A DNA stretch of 7,707 nt from Planctomycetales bacterium. Its GTDB lineage: Bacteria; Planctomycetota; Planctomycetia; Isosphaerales; Isosphaeraceae. Made by a program: the position numbers and the translations under genes. The notes under the pieces were generated by a model, which searched no databases, was not told the origin of the DNA, and worked only from the letters and a program-made list of their open reading frames with translations. The stretch lies in NCBI GenBank assembly GCA_027435495.1, contig DAHZZC010000507.1, positions 1-7,707 of the forward strand, given 5' to 3'. This document shows, piece after piece, positions 1 to 6,178 of this stretch. How positions within the stretch are numbered: the stretch's first letter is position 1; the number at the start of each line of letters is the position of its first letter.

Positions 1-98
1 GCCGCCTCGGCCTTCTTCTTGGCCGCCTGGCCCATGGCGCCACCGACCATCGCGGTCGCGACGACGCAGCCAATCAGTCCACGCATGAGACGAGACAT
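1..98 (-). CDS. Secreted protein of unknown function, N-terminal fragment
   Basis: Only the first 32 codons are in the window; the gene continues past position 1. The ATG at 98-96 follows a GGAGAA ribosome binding site (109-104) at normal spacing. The fragment begins MSRLMRGLIGC, runs through a hydrophobic stretch rich in V, A, G and M, and reaches a plausible signal-peptidase site near MGQA (residues 22-25). It then becomes rich in Ala, Lys and Glu. This is the plan of an exported protein with a charged low-complexity start. LIGC at residues 8-11 resembles a lipobox, but it sits too close to the N-terminus, with no hydrophobic core before it. The gene starts 70 nt after the recJ stop on the same strand, so it may be the next gene of the operon or have its own start. 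Function cannot be told from so little sequence. Confidence 0.7.
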   Translation of the reverse strand, partial: MSRLMRGLIGCVVATAMVGGAMGQAAKKKAEA

Positions 99-103
99 CG
101 CAA

Positions 104-109
104 TTCTCC
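104..109 (-). promoter_or_regulatory. Ribosome binding site of the truncated secreted protein
   Basis: GGAGAA on the minus strand ends 5 nt before the ATG at 98-96 (the GGAG core is 7 nt away). It supports that start codon for a gene that is otherwise visible only as a short fragment. Confidence 0.6.
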
Positions 110-121
110 GATTCCGGCCCT

Positions 122-145
122 GATCTCGGGAGATTGGTCGAGATC
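122..145. repeat. Perfect inverted repeat between recJ and the next gene
   Basis: GATCTCG (122-128) and CGAGATC (139-145) are exact inverted copies of 7 bp around a 10-nt loop, in the 70-nt gap after recJ. No run of U follows in the direction of transcription, so it does not look like a standard intrinsic terminator. It could be a weak RNA hairpin between two operon genes, an operator, or chance. Confidence 0.35.
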
Positions 146-168
146 CTCCTGAGGGAGAGAACCCCGAC

Positions 169-1956
169 TCAGCCCGTCGGTATCGCGGCCGGGGCCGCCC
201 GATGCTCGCGGGGTGGGGCCGCGCCGTCGATGGCGAAGTCCTTGATCTCAAGCTGGACCTCGCGTCGGTCGTTCCATTCGTTGATGCTCGGCTGAAAGAC
301 CAGCGAGCACTGGCAACCGGCCTGGAGCGCCTTGCCGCGCTCGGCCATGTTCCAGCCGACCGCCCGGAGGATCGCCTCTCCCTGCCGGACCCGGATCGAG
401 AGATGGTTCTTCTGCTCGCCCATCAGCTTCGGGTCGCCGACCACCTCAAGCTGGCTGGCCGCGAGGACCGGCCTCGGGTTGCCGATCCCGTATGGTTCGA
501 GCCGGTCCAGGTTCTCGACAGTCCGGAGCGTCAGAGCGGCCAGCGGAACCTCGGCGTCAACCGTGATGACCCGTTCCAGATGCTCCGGAGTGAGCGCCCC
601 GCGGCATCGCTCCTCGAAGAGACTTGCGAATTCCTCGATCCGCTCGGGCAAGACCTTCAGCCCGGCCGCGGCGGCATGGCCGCCGAAGGCCTTGAGCGGG
701 GCCGAGCAGTCGCGAATCGCCTCGTAGAGATCGAAGCCAGCAATCGATCGAGCCGACCCCTGCGCCAGTTCCTCGCCCTTGGCCAGCACGACGGTTGGCC
801 GGTGGTAGGTTTCGGCCAGGCGACCGGCGACGATCCCAATGACGCCCGGATGCCATCCCCCCCCAGCCAGCACAATCGATCGACGATCGCCGAGTCCACC
901 CTCGGCCTCGATCATCGCGCGGGCCTCCTCGACGGTCTTTCGCTCAATCTCCTGCCGGCGCTGGTTGCAGCGGTCAAGTTCGGCGGCGAGCTGCCGGGCG
1001 CGAAGCGGGTCGTCGGTCGTCAGCAGTTCGACGGCCATCATCGCCCGTTCGAGCCGGCCGGCGGCGTTGATCCGGGGCGCGAGCTGGAAGGCGACCGTCC
1101 CGCTATTCAGCTTCTTGCGCGACCGGTTGCCAGCCACTTCAATCAGCGCCTCCAGGCCGATCGTGGGCTTCGCGGCAATCCCGGCCAGTCCGTGCCGGAC
1201 CATGATCCGGTTCTCATCCGAGAGCGGAACGACGTCGGCGATCGTCGCCAGGGCGACCAGCCCGAGCGACCGAATGAGGAACTCGCGAAGGTGCGGGCTG
1301 GCTCGCTTGCCGTCGCCGAAGCTCTTGCACACTTCCCACGCCACCTTGAACGCGACCCCCGCACCGCAGAGATCGCCGCAGGGATAGGAACCGCCCGGCC
1401 GTCTCGGGTGGACGACGACCGAGGCCCCGGGAAGCTCGCCCCCGATTGTGTGGTGAACGGTGACGATCGGCTCGACACCCAGCTCCCGCGCCAGGGCCGC
1501 CTCGGCAATCGCCGAGATCCCGCAATCGACCGTCACGATCAGCGATGAGGGATTCTCGGACGCAAGCCGCCGCAACGCCTCGATGTTGACGCCGTATCCT
1601 TCCTCGACCCGGTGCGGGATGTAATAACCCGGCTCCTTCGCGCCGGCGAGCTTCAGGCACGACCAGAGGATGCTCGTTCCGCAGACGCCGTCGACGTCGT
1701 AATCGCCGTAGATCAGGATCTTGCGCCCGGCCCGGACGGCCTCCACGATCCGGGCGGCGGCCTCGCTGGCGCCGGGGAGATTGGCCGGGTCGTGCAGACC
1801 GGCCATCTTCGCGTCGAGGAACGCCTGTGCGCGATCCGGCTGGTCGATCCCTCGATTGAGAAGGATTTGAGCCACCAGCGGAGCGAGCCCGGAGAGCCGG
1901 CTCAGCTCCTGCACGCGGACCGGATCATGCGGGCGGAGCCGCCATCGTGCGTTCAT
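169..1956 (-). CDS. recJ: Single-stranded-DNA-specific exonuclease RecJ
   Basis: RecJ is a cytoplasmic 5'-3' single-strand DNA exonuclease used in recombination, mismatch and base-excision repair. The 595-residue length is normal. The DHH phosphoesterase core shows motif I GDYDVDG (84-90), motif II VDCGIS (143-148) and motif IV ADVVPL (240-245). The DHHA1 part has GGGWHPGVIG (365-374), SARS (401-404) and GGHAAAAG (425-432). A C-terminal OB-like segment follows from about 465 to 575, including LEPYGIGNPRP. The odd feature is motif III: residues 167-169 read VHH instead of DHH (codon GTT at 1458-1456). The remaining expected acidic residues (D85, D87, D144, D241) and both histidines are present, so activity may be kept. 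The ATG start has GAGG 5 nt upstream, and the gene begins 21 nt after the corA stop, so it is probably co-transcribed. The identification is very secure; the effect of the V is not known. Confidence 0.96.
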   Translation of the reverse strand: MNARWRLRPHDPVRVQELSRLSGLAPLVAQILLNRGIDQPDRAQAFLDAKMAGLHDPANLPGASEAAARIVEAVRAGRKILIYGDYDVDGVCGTSILWSCLKLAGAKEPGYYIPHRVEEGYGVNIEALRRLASENPSSLIVTVDCGISAIAEAALARELGVEPIVTVHHTIGGELPGASVVVHPRRPGGSYPCGDLCGAGVAFKVAWEVCKSFGDGKRASPHLREFLIRSLGLVALATIADVVPLSDENRIMVRHGLAGIAAKPTIGLEALIEVAGNRSRKKLNSGTVAFQLAPRINAAGRLERAMMAVELLTTDDPLRARQLAAELDRCNQRRQEIERKTVEEARAMIEAEGGLGDRRSIVLAGGGWHPGVIGIVAGRLAETYHRPTVVLAKGEELAQGSARSIAGFDLYEAIRDCSAPLKAFGGHAAAAGLKVLPERIEEFASLFEERCRGALTPEHLERVITVDAEVPLAALTLRTVENLDRLEPYGIGNPRPVLAASQLEVVGDPKLMGEQKNHLSIRVRQGEAILRAVGWNMAERGKALQAGCQCSLVFQPSINEWNDRREVQLEIKDFAIDGAAPPREHRAAPAAIPTG

Positions 1957-1977
1957 CGTGGCCTCGCCTGACTTCGC

Positions 1978-3039
1978 TCAAAACCATCGCCGGCGCTTCG
2001 CGTAAACCCACATGAAACATGGCGATATCGCCATAATCCCGCAGGTCGCGGCGAAGAGCAAGCCCCGGGGCATCGGGAGGTCGAGCGCCAACCGCTCCCC
2101 GAAGAAGTTCATCCCGAAAAAACCCGCCAGGAACGACATCGGCAAAAACATGACCGTGACCATCGTCAGGGTCTTCATGATGTCGTTGGTCCGGTTCGAA
2201 ATCACCGATAAATAGGTTTCGAGGGTCCCGGCGATGAGGTCGCGCAGGCTTTCGGAGATGTCGTGAATCCGAACAACATGATCGTAGAGGTCGCGGAAGT
2301 AAACGCGATGTTCCTCGCGAATCGGCTCGTAGGGGTCGCGGGCCAGGCGGTTGAGAACCTCGCGTTGAGGGGCCAGGGTCTTGTGAAGCTGGATGGCTGA
2401 CCGCTTGATCCGGAAGATCGAGCGCAAAAGCGCTGGACATGCGTCCTCAATGACCGCGTCCTGGAGATCATCAACCCGCTCGTCCATCTCCTCGATCGCC
2501 GTGAGAGCCTGGTCAACGGCCCGCTCGAGGACCCGGAAGAGCAGGTGATCGGCCCCGTGGCGGAGCCGGTCGCGTGGGTCTCGGGCGATCGCCTCGCGCT
2601 CGGCGTCGAGGATCTCCATCGGCATCACGTGGAAGGTGACGAGGTAGTTCCCGCCGAGGAAGATGTCCAGCTCATGCATCTCCAGGACGTCGGAGCCCGG
2701 TTCCATCCGGGGGACACGGAAGACCACGTAGAGATAGCCGCTCCAGTCATCGACCTTGGGAAGATTCGTCTCGCGGAGCGCGTCCTCGACGGCGAGCGGG
2801 TGGAAAGGGAAGACGCGATGCAGCCAGGTCTCGACCTCGCGAGTTCCGGCCTCCTTGGCGGCCATGAAGTCGACCCAGAGCGTCCCGCCCCCACTCTGCA
2901 CGGCCTCCTCGATTCGGTCGGCCGGCCAATCGAGATGCATGTTGCCGTCGCTGTCTCGATAGATCGCCCGGATCTGGGCGCCGCCGGGTGCTTCCCTGGC
3001 CACCGATTCGATCGCGTCCGTCGTCGGACCGACGCTCAT
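1978..3039 (-). CDS. corA: CorA-family magnesium/divalent cation transporter
   Basis: This is an inner-membrane channel-type transporter for Mg2+ or related divalent cations (Co2+, Ni2+, and Zn2+ in some relatives). The 353-residue protein has the standard plan. A soluble N-terminal alpha/beta region carries the family stretch FHPLAVEDAL (79-88) and LPKVDDWSGYLYVVFRVP (93-110). A long helical stalk spans about 165-290. Two C-terminal membrane helices follow, at about 291-309 and 326-346, with the signature GMN at 309-311 right after the first. The short basic tail AKRRRWF is on the cytoplasmic side, as usual for CorA. The ATG overlaps the TGA of the upstream lipoprotein gene by 4 nt (ATGA) and has GGGGAG 7 nt before it, which fixes the start. 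Family membership is clear. The ion transported cannot be decided from sequence, so corA is used in the family sense. Confidence 0.92.
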   Translation of the reverse strand: MSVGPTTDAIESVAREAPGGAQIRAIYRDSDGNMHLDWPADRIEEAVQSGGGTLWVDFMAAKEAGTREVETWLHRVFPFHPLAVEDALRETNLPKVDDWSGYLYVVFRVPRMEPGSDVLEMHELDIFLGGNYLVTFHVMPMEILDAEREAIARDPRDRLRHGADHLLFRVLERAVDQALTAIEEMDERVDDLQDAVIEDACPALLRSIFRIKRSAIQLHKTLAPQREVLNRLARDPYEPIREEHRVYFRDLYDHVVRIHDISESLRDLIAGTLETYLSVISNRTNDIMKTLTMVTVMFLPMSFLAGFFGMNFFGERLALDLPMPRGLLFAATCGIMAISPCFMWVYAKRRRWF

Positions 3040-3482
3040 GGATTCGCTCCCCTTTTCGGACCGGCCTGGAGTCGCTCGAATCGTTTCTGGAACTTCGCCT
3101 GCTCGATCAGGAGGTCGATCGCGATCGGTTTCGCGTCATACGGACTGACCTCCCGGCGGATTGTGGAATAACTCAGGCTAAACACGCCGCGGTAGGGCCG
3201 GCCATCGATCCTCGCATTCACCAGCCGGACCTGGTTGATTCCGACCGCCACCCCCTCGGCGACAAACCTCCCGTCGTTGCCGAGCCGGGCCGACCGAAGC
3301 CGGCCGATCGTTCCCTCGACTGGCGTGAACTCGATCCATCCACCCGAGACCGGCAGGATACCCTCGGTCACCATGCCCTCGACGGTCGCCACGGGCATCG
3401 CGACCGGCCCCAGTTCCTCGGTACATCCGCAGAGGGGCCCGAGAAGAAGGATCAGGCCGGTGATTCGCCGTGACAACTTCAC
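3036..3482 (-). CDS. Small transthyretin-like (carboxypeptidase-regulatory type) lipoprotein
   Basis: The protein has 148 residues from a GTG start at 3482-3480. That start is chosen because GGGGAGG lies 7 nt upstream, it overlaps the previous stop as GTGA, and it gives a compact lipoprotein signal: MKLSRR, a Leu-rich core, then the lipobox LCGC with the lipidated Cys at residue 20. A longer reading from an ATG at 3536 would put 18 extra polar residues before the signal. The mature part holds a small beta-sandwich-type domain (about 32-95): VEGMVTEG, GGWIEFTPVEG, then a GNDGRFVAEGV turn and GINQVRLV. This matches the pattern of the many planctomycete lipoproteins with a transthyretin or carboxypeptidase-regulatory-like fold. 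The C-terminus (120-140) is helical and charged. The protein is probably anchored in the cell envelope. No enzymatic residue is seen and its partner is unknown. Confidence 0.85.
   Translation of the reverse strand: MKLSRRITGLILLLGPLCGCTEELGPVAMPVATVEGMVTEGILPVSGGWIEFTPVEGTIGRLRSARLGNDGRFVAEGVAVGINQVRLVNARIDGRPYRGVFSLSYSTIRREVSPYDAKPIAIDLLIEQAKFQKRFERLQAGPKRGANP
3047..3052 (-). promoter_or_regulatory. Ribosome binding site of corA
   Basis: GGGGAG lies 7 nt before the corA ATG (3039-3037), within the end of the lipoprotein gene. With the ATGA overlap, it suggests translational coupling of the two genes. Confidence 0.6.
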
Positions 3483-4153
3483 GCTCGCACCTCCCCGGCC
3501 GAACTGTCGATGACAGGGAGCGCCGGCCCGAGCCATTCGCGCACGGAATCCAGAATCTCCAGCCGGAAGAGGTCATCAGCCGCGACCTCGATTCGTTCTC
3601 CCCCGCGCCGGCCGAAGCCCGGGTGCGGGCCGAGCCGACCCCTTGCGATGAGGAACCGCCCGCCCGACTGCCGTTCGGCCGCCATCGGCCCGGCCTCGCC
3701 GAACACGACGATTTCTCCCCCCGACTGTCCAAGGCCGGCTCGGGGACCGACCGATCCCGCCGCCACGACCAGGCCGCCTCGCATCGCGTAGCCGAGCGCA
3801 GGACCGACACGGCCGAGAATCACCAGTGTCCCGGCTCGGAGACCGCTCGCCGCGCCATCGGCCGCCGACCCGAGACCAATCACGGTCAGCCCAGGCGCGT
3901 CGAGCCCAGCGGCCAGCTCGGGGCCGGCGTCCCCTTCAATCTCGATCGTTGCCGACCACCCTCCGCGCAGACCGGCGGCCAGCAGACGCTGGCCGCGCAC
4001 GCTCGACAGTCGGATCGTCCGTCGCCCCTCATCGAGATGGTGGACGATCTCCTTGTTGATCTCGTGATAGTCGCGAATCTCGGGAACCGCGATCGCGACC
4101 CCGGGCCGGCCTCCCTCGGCGCCGGCCGGGGGCTCGCTAACGTCCACGACCAA
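3479..4153 (-). CDS. Stand-alone GXGXG-domain protein (GltB gamma / FwdC-like)
   Basis: This 224-residue protein resembles the C-terminal right-handed beta-helix domain of the glutamate synthase large subunit, also seen in formylmethanofuran dehydrogenase subunit C. The entry VPEIRDYHEINKEIV (23-37) and the stretch RTIRLSSVRGQRLLAAGL (45-62) are typical of the glutamate synthase-like version. Glycine-rich repeats follow: GSAADGAASGLRAG (95-108), GYAMRGGLVVAAG (121-133), GLGQSGGEIVVFG (140-152) and ERQSGGRFLIARG (160-172). The last 35 residues are a helical tail. In full glutamate synthase this domain is structural and has no catalytic residues. No amidotransferase or FMN-domain gene is nearby, so its partner is unknown. 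The start is TTG at 4153, overlapping the upstream gene by 17 nt; a GTG at 4147 is an alternative and neither has a strong ribosome binding site. The stop overlaps the lipoprotein GTG. The fold is fairly secure; the function is not. Confidence 0.87.
   Translation of the reverse strand: MVVDVSEPPAGAEGGRPGVAIAVPEIRDYHEINKEIVHHLDEGRRTIRLSSVRGQRLLAAGLRGGWSATIEIEGDAGPELAAGLDAPGLTVIGLGSAADGAASGLRAGTLVILGRVGPALGYAMRGGLVVAAGSVGPRAGLGQSGGEIVVFGEAGPMAAERQSGGRFLIARGRLGPHPGFGRRGGERIEVAADDLFRLEILDSVREWLGPALPVIDSSAGEVRA
3490..3496 (-). promoter_or_regulatory. Strong ribosome binding site that sets the GTG start of the lipoprotein
   Basis: GGGGAGG on the minus strand is followed by a 7-nt spacer and the GTG at 3482-3480. 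It lies inside the 3' end of the GXGXG gene. It decides between the GTG start, which gives a clean lipoprotein signal, and the ATG further upstream at 3536. Confidence 0.7.
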
Positions 4154-5738
4154 GGCCCGCCATCGCCGGGGCCGCCTCGGCGCTCCTTCTGGCGGCGGCG
4201 TTCCCCGCTCCGTTCTGGCCGAAGTCCCGACCGCCTGGCACCAGCATCCAGGTCTCCGGCGGATTCTTCGCCAGGAAGTCCTTCAGGGCGTCGACCGCCG
4301 CCGAGAGCGACTTTTTCTGCGATCCGAAACTCTTCGACGGCGAGTTCAGCAACTCGACCGACTCCTGCGCGACCGGGCGGATCAGATCGAAAACCTGCCG
4401 GACATACTTGGTCGATTTCGGATCCGATCGGGAGCTCTGAAGCAGGCCCGAGTTCGACTCGCCCGGAACCCCGGTGAAGGCTTCGTAAAGTGGACCGATC
4501 AACGTCGCGACGAAGTATTTGGCCCGGGTCGCGTTGACCGCACGGGCCGGCTTCTCGCTGTACAGATCATTGACCTCCGTGGCGAGATCGACTGCCACCT
4601 TGCCGGCAAAAAATGCCACCATCGAGAAGTTGAAGTTCGGAACCGCGTTGACCTGCATCCGCCCGAGGGTCCGGGCGGCCTCACTCCTTACCTCGCCTCG
4701 GGCCTGGTCGGCGGCGAGGAAGAGCATCACGGTGTTCGCCATCCGGGCCTTTGACGCCTCAACCGCCAGCCCGGACTGGCGAAGATAACCGAGCGCCTCG
4801 AGCCCGCGCAACTGGATCAGCCAGGGAAGCGACCGCTCGGATTCGAGGAAATCGGCGATCGTCCGGGCTGCCTGGCTCTCGACGTTGGCCGCGAACCCCT
4901 TGCCGTTCCTCTTGATGTTGGTAATGCCCTGGAGCGCCCAGAGCTTCACCCAGAGAACCTGGCTCCGATTGCTGAGCTCCGACTGAAACATGTTGAGCGC
5001 GTCGAGGGTGGGCGGGGCCGCCTCACCCAGCACGATCATGGCCTGCACGCGAGGGACCAGGTGATTCTTGAGCAACTGCGGCAGATGACGCTGAAGGCTC
5101 TGGCTGTAGTCGCGGAGGAAAATCTCGTTCTTGGCGGCACGGGCAGTGAAGATCGGCTCGAGGAGGTTCTTGGTCGCAATCTGGATGGCCTTGCCACCGT
5201 CGCCTTCAGGCTTCTTCGCCGCCGCGGCCTTCTTGCCCGGCTGCGGCAGCGCGGTGGTTGTCGGACCTTCCAGAAGCGACTGGATGCTCCTTCGATCGGT
5301 GAGCTGGGCCGCGAGGCCGCGCACGACTCGATCGATCAGCGTCGTATCGACCCGGTTGTTCGGGCTCTGGGCCATCTCCTTGACCCGGAGCAGGTCCTGG
5401 TTGCTGAACGGGGCGGGCGTCAGCGGACGAAGCTTGCTGATGTCGAGGACCGCTTCCGCGTTCGGGTCCTTGAAGACCTCGACCGGCGCGACCCGCTTCG
5501 ACTTGTCATCGTTGTCGGTGTCCGGAGCCCCGGCGACGTCCGGGGCCGCAGCGGCGGCATCCTTCGCCTGGGTCTCGTCCCCGGCGTCCTTCTTCGGGGT
5601 AGCCTGCGCCTTCGGAGGCGCCGGCTGTGCCGTCGCGACGGGAGCGGCCATCAGCAGGAGGAAGCCGGCCGGGACGACGGCCGCCATGGCCCGCGGCCAT
5701 CGCGATCCCCATCGACTGCGGTGAAGCACGTCAGCCAT
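4137..5738 (-). CDS. Secreted HEAT-like helical repeat protein of unknown function
   Basis: From the ATG at 5738 the product has 533 residues. It opens with a basic stretch (HRSRWGSRWPR), then a hydrophobic core (AAVVPAGFLLLMAAPVATA) with a likely signal-peptidase cut after residue 37. A linker rich in Ala, Pro, Lys and Asp runs to about residue 85. A mostly helical body follows, with HEAT-like helices around 229-239 (PRVQAMIVLGE), 261-275 (WVKLWALQGITNI), 305-321 (LIQLRGLEALGYL) and 347-362 (GEVRSEAARTLGRM). A second Lys/Ala-rich insert lies at about 166-183. No catalytic motif or membrane anchor is visible, so it is probably a periplasmic scaffold or binding protein. The start is preferred because GAGG lies 9 nt upstream. 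A reading from a TTG at 5831 would add 31 residues that only push the signal peptide inward. It appears to be the first gene of the minus-strand run. I do not recognise a named family. Confidence 0.85.
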   Translation of the reverse strand: MADVLHRSRWGSRWPRAMAAVVPAGFLLLMAAPVATAQPAPPKAQATPKKDAGDETQAKDAAAAAPDVAGAPDTDNDDKSKRVAPVEVFKDPNAEAVLDISKLRPLTPAPFSNQDLLRVKEMAQSPNNRVDTTLIDRVVRGLAAQLTDRRSIQSLLEGPTTTALPQPGKKAAAAKKPEGDGGKAIQIATKNLLEPIFTARAAKNEIFLRDYSQSLQRHLPQLLKNHLVPRVQAMIVLGEAAPPTLDALNMFQSELSNRSQVLWVKLWALQGITNIKRNGKGFAANVESQAARTIADFLESERSLPWLIQLRGLEALGYLRQSGLAVEASKARMANTVMLFLAADQARGEVRSEAARTLGRMQVNAVPNFNFSMVAFFAGKVAVDLATEVNDLYSEKPARAVNATRAKYFVATLIGPLYEAFTGVPGESNSGLLQSSRSDPKSTKYVRQVFDLIRPVAQESVELLNSPSKSFGSQKKSLSAAVDALKDFLAKNPPETWMLVPGGRDFGQNGAGNAAARRSAEAAPAMAGLGRGR

Positions 5739-5880
5739 ATCGGCGAACCTCGTCAGGAACAGAACGCGGGGGAACATCTCAGGTCGAAGAACGGGGGGAC
5801 AACGCGAACCCGGCCAGATCGGCCGACGCAATGGCCGCGACCGTGCAGGAATGGAACCGCGCGGCGCAAATCCCAGGAAC

Positions 5881-5909
5881 GGGACGATCGTTGGAGCCCG
5901 GGACGATCG
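5881..5909. repeat. Direct repeat GGGACGATCG in the operon leader
   Basis: The 10-mer occurs at 5881-5890 and 5900-5909, 19 bp start to start, downstream of the leftward promoter. The first copy is part of the 8-bp palindrome ACGATCGT (5884-5891). Two near-identical sites about two helix turns apart could be an operator, or reflect the general excess of CGATCG in this DNA. Confidence 0.35.
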
Positions 5910-5957
5910 ACCGATCTCATGCAGAACTCGGCACTTCCATCAATTCGGTGTCCATTC

Positions 5958-5986
5958 AACCTAACCCGCACCGCTCGCCCTGTCAA
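5958..5986 (-). promoter_or_regulatory. Sigma70-type promoter of the minus-strand operon
   Basis: The minus strand has a perfect TTGACA (5986-5981), a 17-nt spacer, then TAGGTT (5963-5958), which keeps the key T, A and final T of the -10 box. Transcription would start near 5951, leaving a leader of about 210 nt before the ATG at 5738. No other comparably good match was noticed in the region, but the -10 box is only 3 of 6. Confidence 0.6.
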
Positions 5987-6094
5987 GTCGCCGGACGCCG
6001 TCGGGTCCGGGCCAGGGCGCGGTCGTGCCGATCCCGCCTCTCGCCCCGTTCTTGGACGCCCCGACCTGCCGGTCCGTTCCCGTCCGTTCTTCGG

Positions 6095-6123
6095 TTGAGC
6101 GCCGCCGGGTCCGATCGTAAAAT
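6095..6123 (+). promoter_or_regulatory. Sigma70-type promoter of the metallo-hydrolase gene
   Basis: TTGAGC (6095-6100), a 17-nt spacer and TAAAAT (6118-6123) match the -35 box at 4 of 6 and the -10 box at 5 of 6. Transcription would start near 6130, about 45 nt before the ATG at 6175. The position and spacing are right, and the AT-rich -10 stands out in GC-rich surroundings. Confidence 0.6.
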
Positions 6124-6139
6124 ATCGGCGTCCCTGAGC

Positions 6140-6178
6140 ATGGCCTCCTCCGACTTCCTGGGGCGACTTCCCGAATGA
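6140..6178 (+). other. Possible 12-codon leader reading frame overlapping the hydrolase start
   Basis: ATG at 6140 opens a frame reading MASSDFLGRLPE. Its TGA shares bases with the hydrolase ATG (ATGA at 6175-6178). It would lie in the short leader after the promoter at 6095-6123. It has no clear ribosome binding site and no run of regulatory codons. It could serve translational coupling, or be chance. Confidence 0.2.

Larger units (their letters stand above)
5739..6174. other. Divergent intergenic region
   Basis: This 436-bp gap separates the secreted-protein operon (leftward) from the metallo-hydrolase gene (rightward). It holds two opposed promoter candidates about 110 bp apart, a 10-bp direct repeat (GGGACGATCG at 5881 and 5900), a small stem of CGGCC and GGCCG arms (5811-5825), and a 12-codon reading frame ending on the hydrolase start. 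Between the two promoters (5987-6094) I see nothing beyond GC-rich sequence. Open frames crossing the region have no recognisable protein features. Confidence 0.7.

Noticed and set aside
8..11. 
   Set aside because: Residues 8-11 (LIGC) of the truncated secreted protein at 98-1 resemble a lipobox, but there is no hydrophobic core before them, so the protein was not called a lipoprotein.
202..1548. Long plus-strand open frame (448 codons) opposite recJ
   Set aside because: It is antisense to a clear RecJ and arises from high GC content. The translation has no recognisable domains and a composition skewed to Arg, Asp, Leu and Gly.
3483..3536. Longer lipoprotein reading from an ATG at 3536
   Set aside because: The strong GGGGAGG site, the GTGA overlap and the clean lipobox all point to the GTG at 3482.
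3470..4477. Plus-strand open frame of 335 codons opposite the GXGXG gene
   Set aside because: It is rich in Arg, Pro and Ser with no domain pattern, and it lies opposite a gene with clear family motifs.
5739..5831. Extended N-terminus of the secreted helical repeat protein from a TTG at 5831
   Set aside because: It would put 31 extra residues before the signal peptide. The ATG at 5738 has a GAGG site at usable spacing and gives a normal signal peptide.
5061..6098. Plus-strand open frame of 345 codons across the intergenic region
   Set aside because: It overlaps the antisense of the secreted protein and both promoter candidates. The translation is Arg-rich low complexity with no signal or domain.
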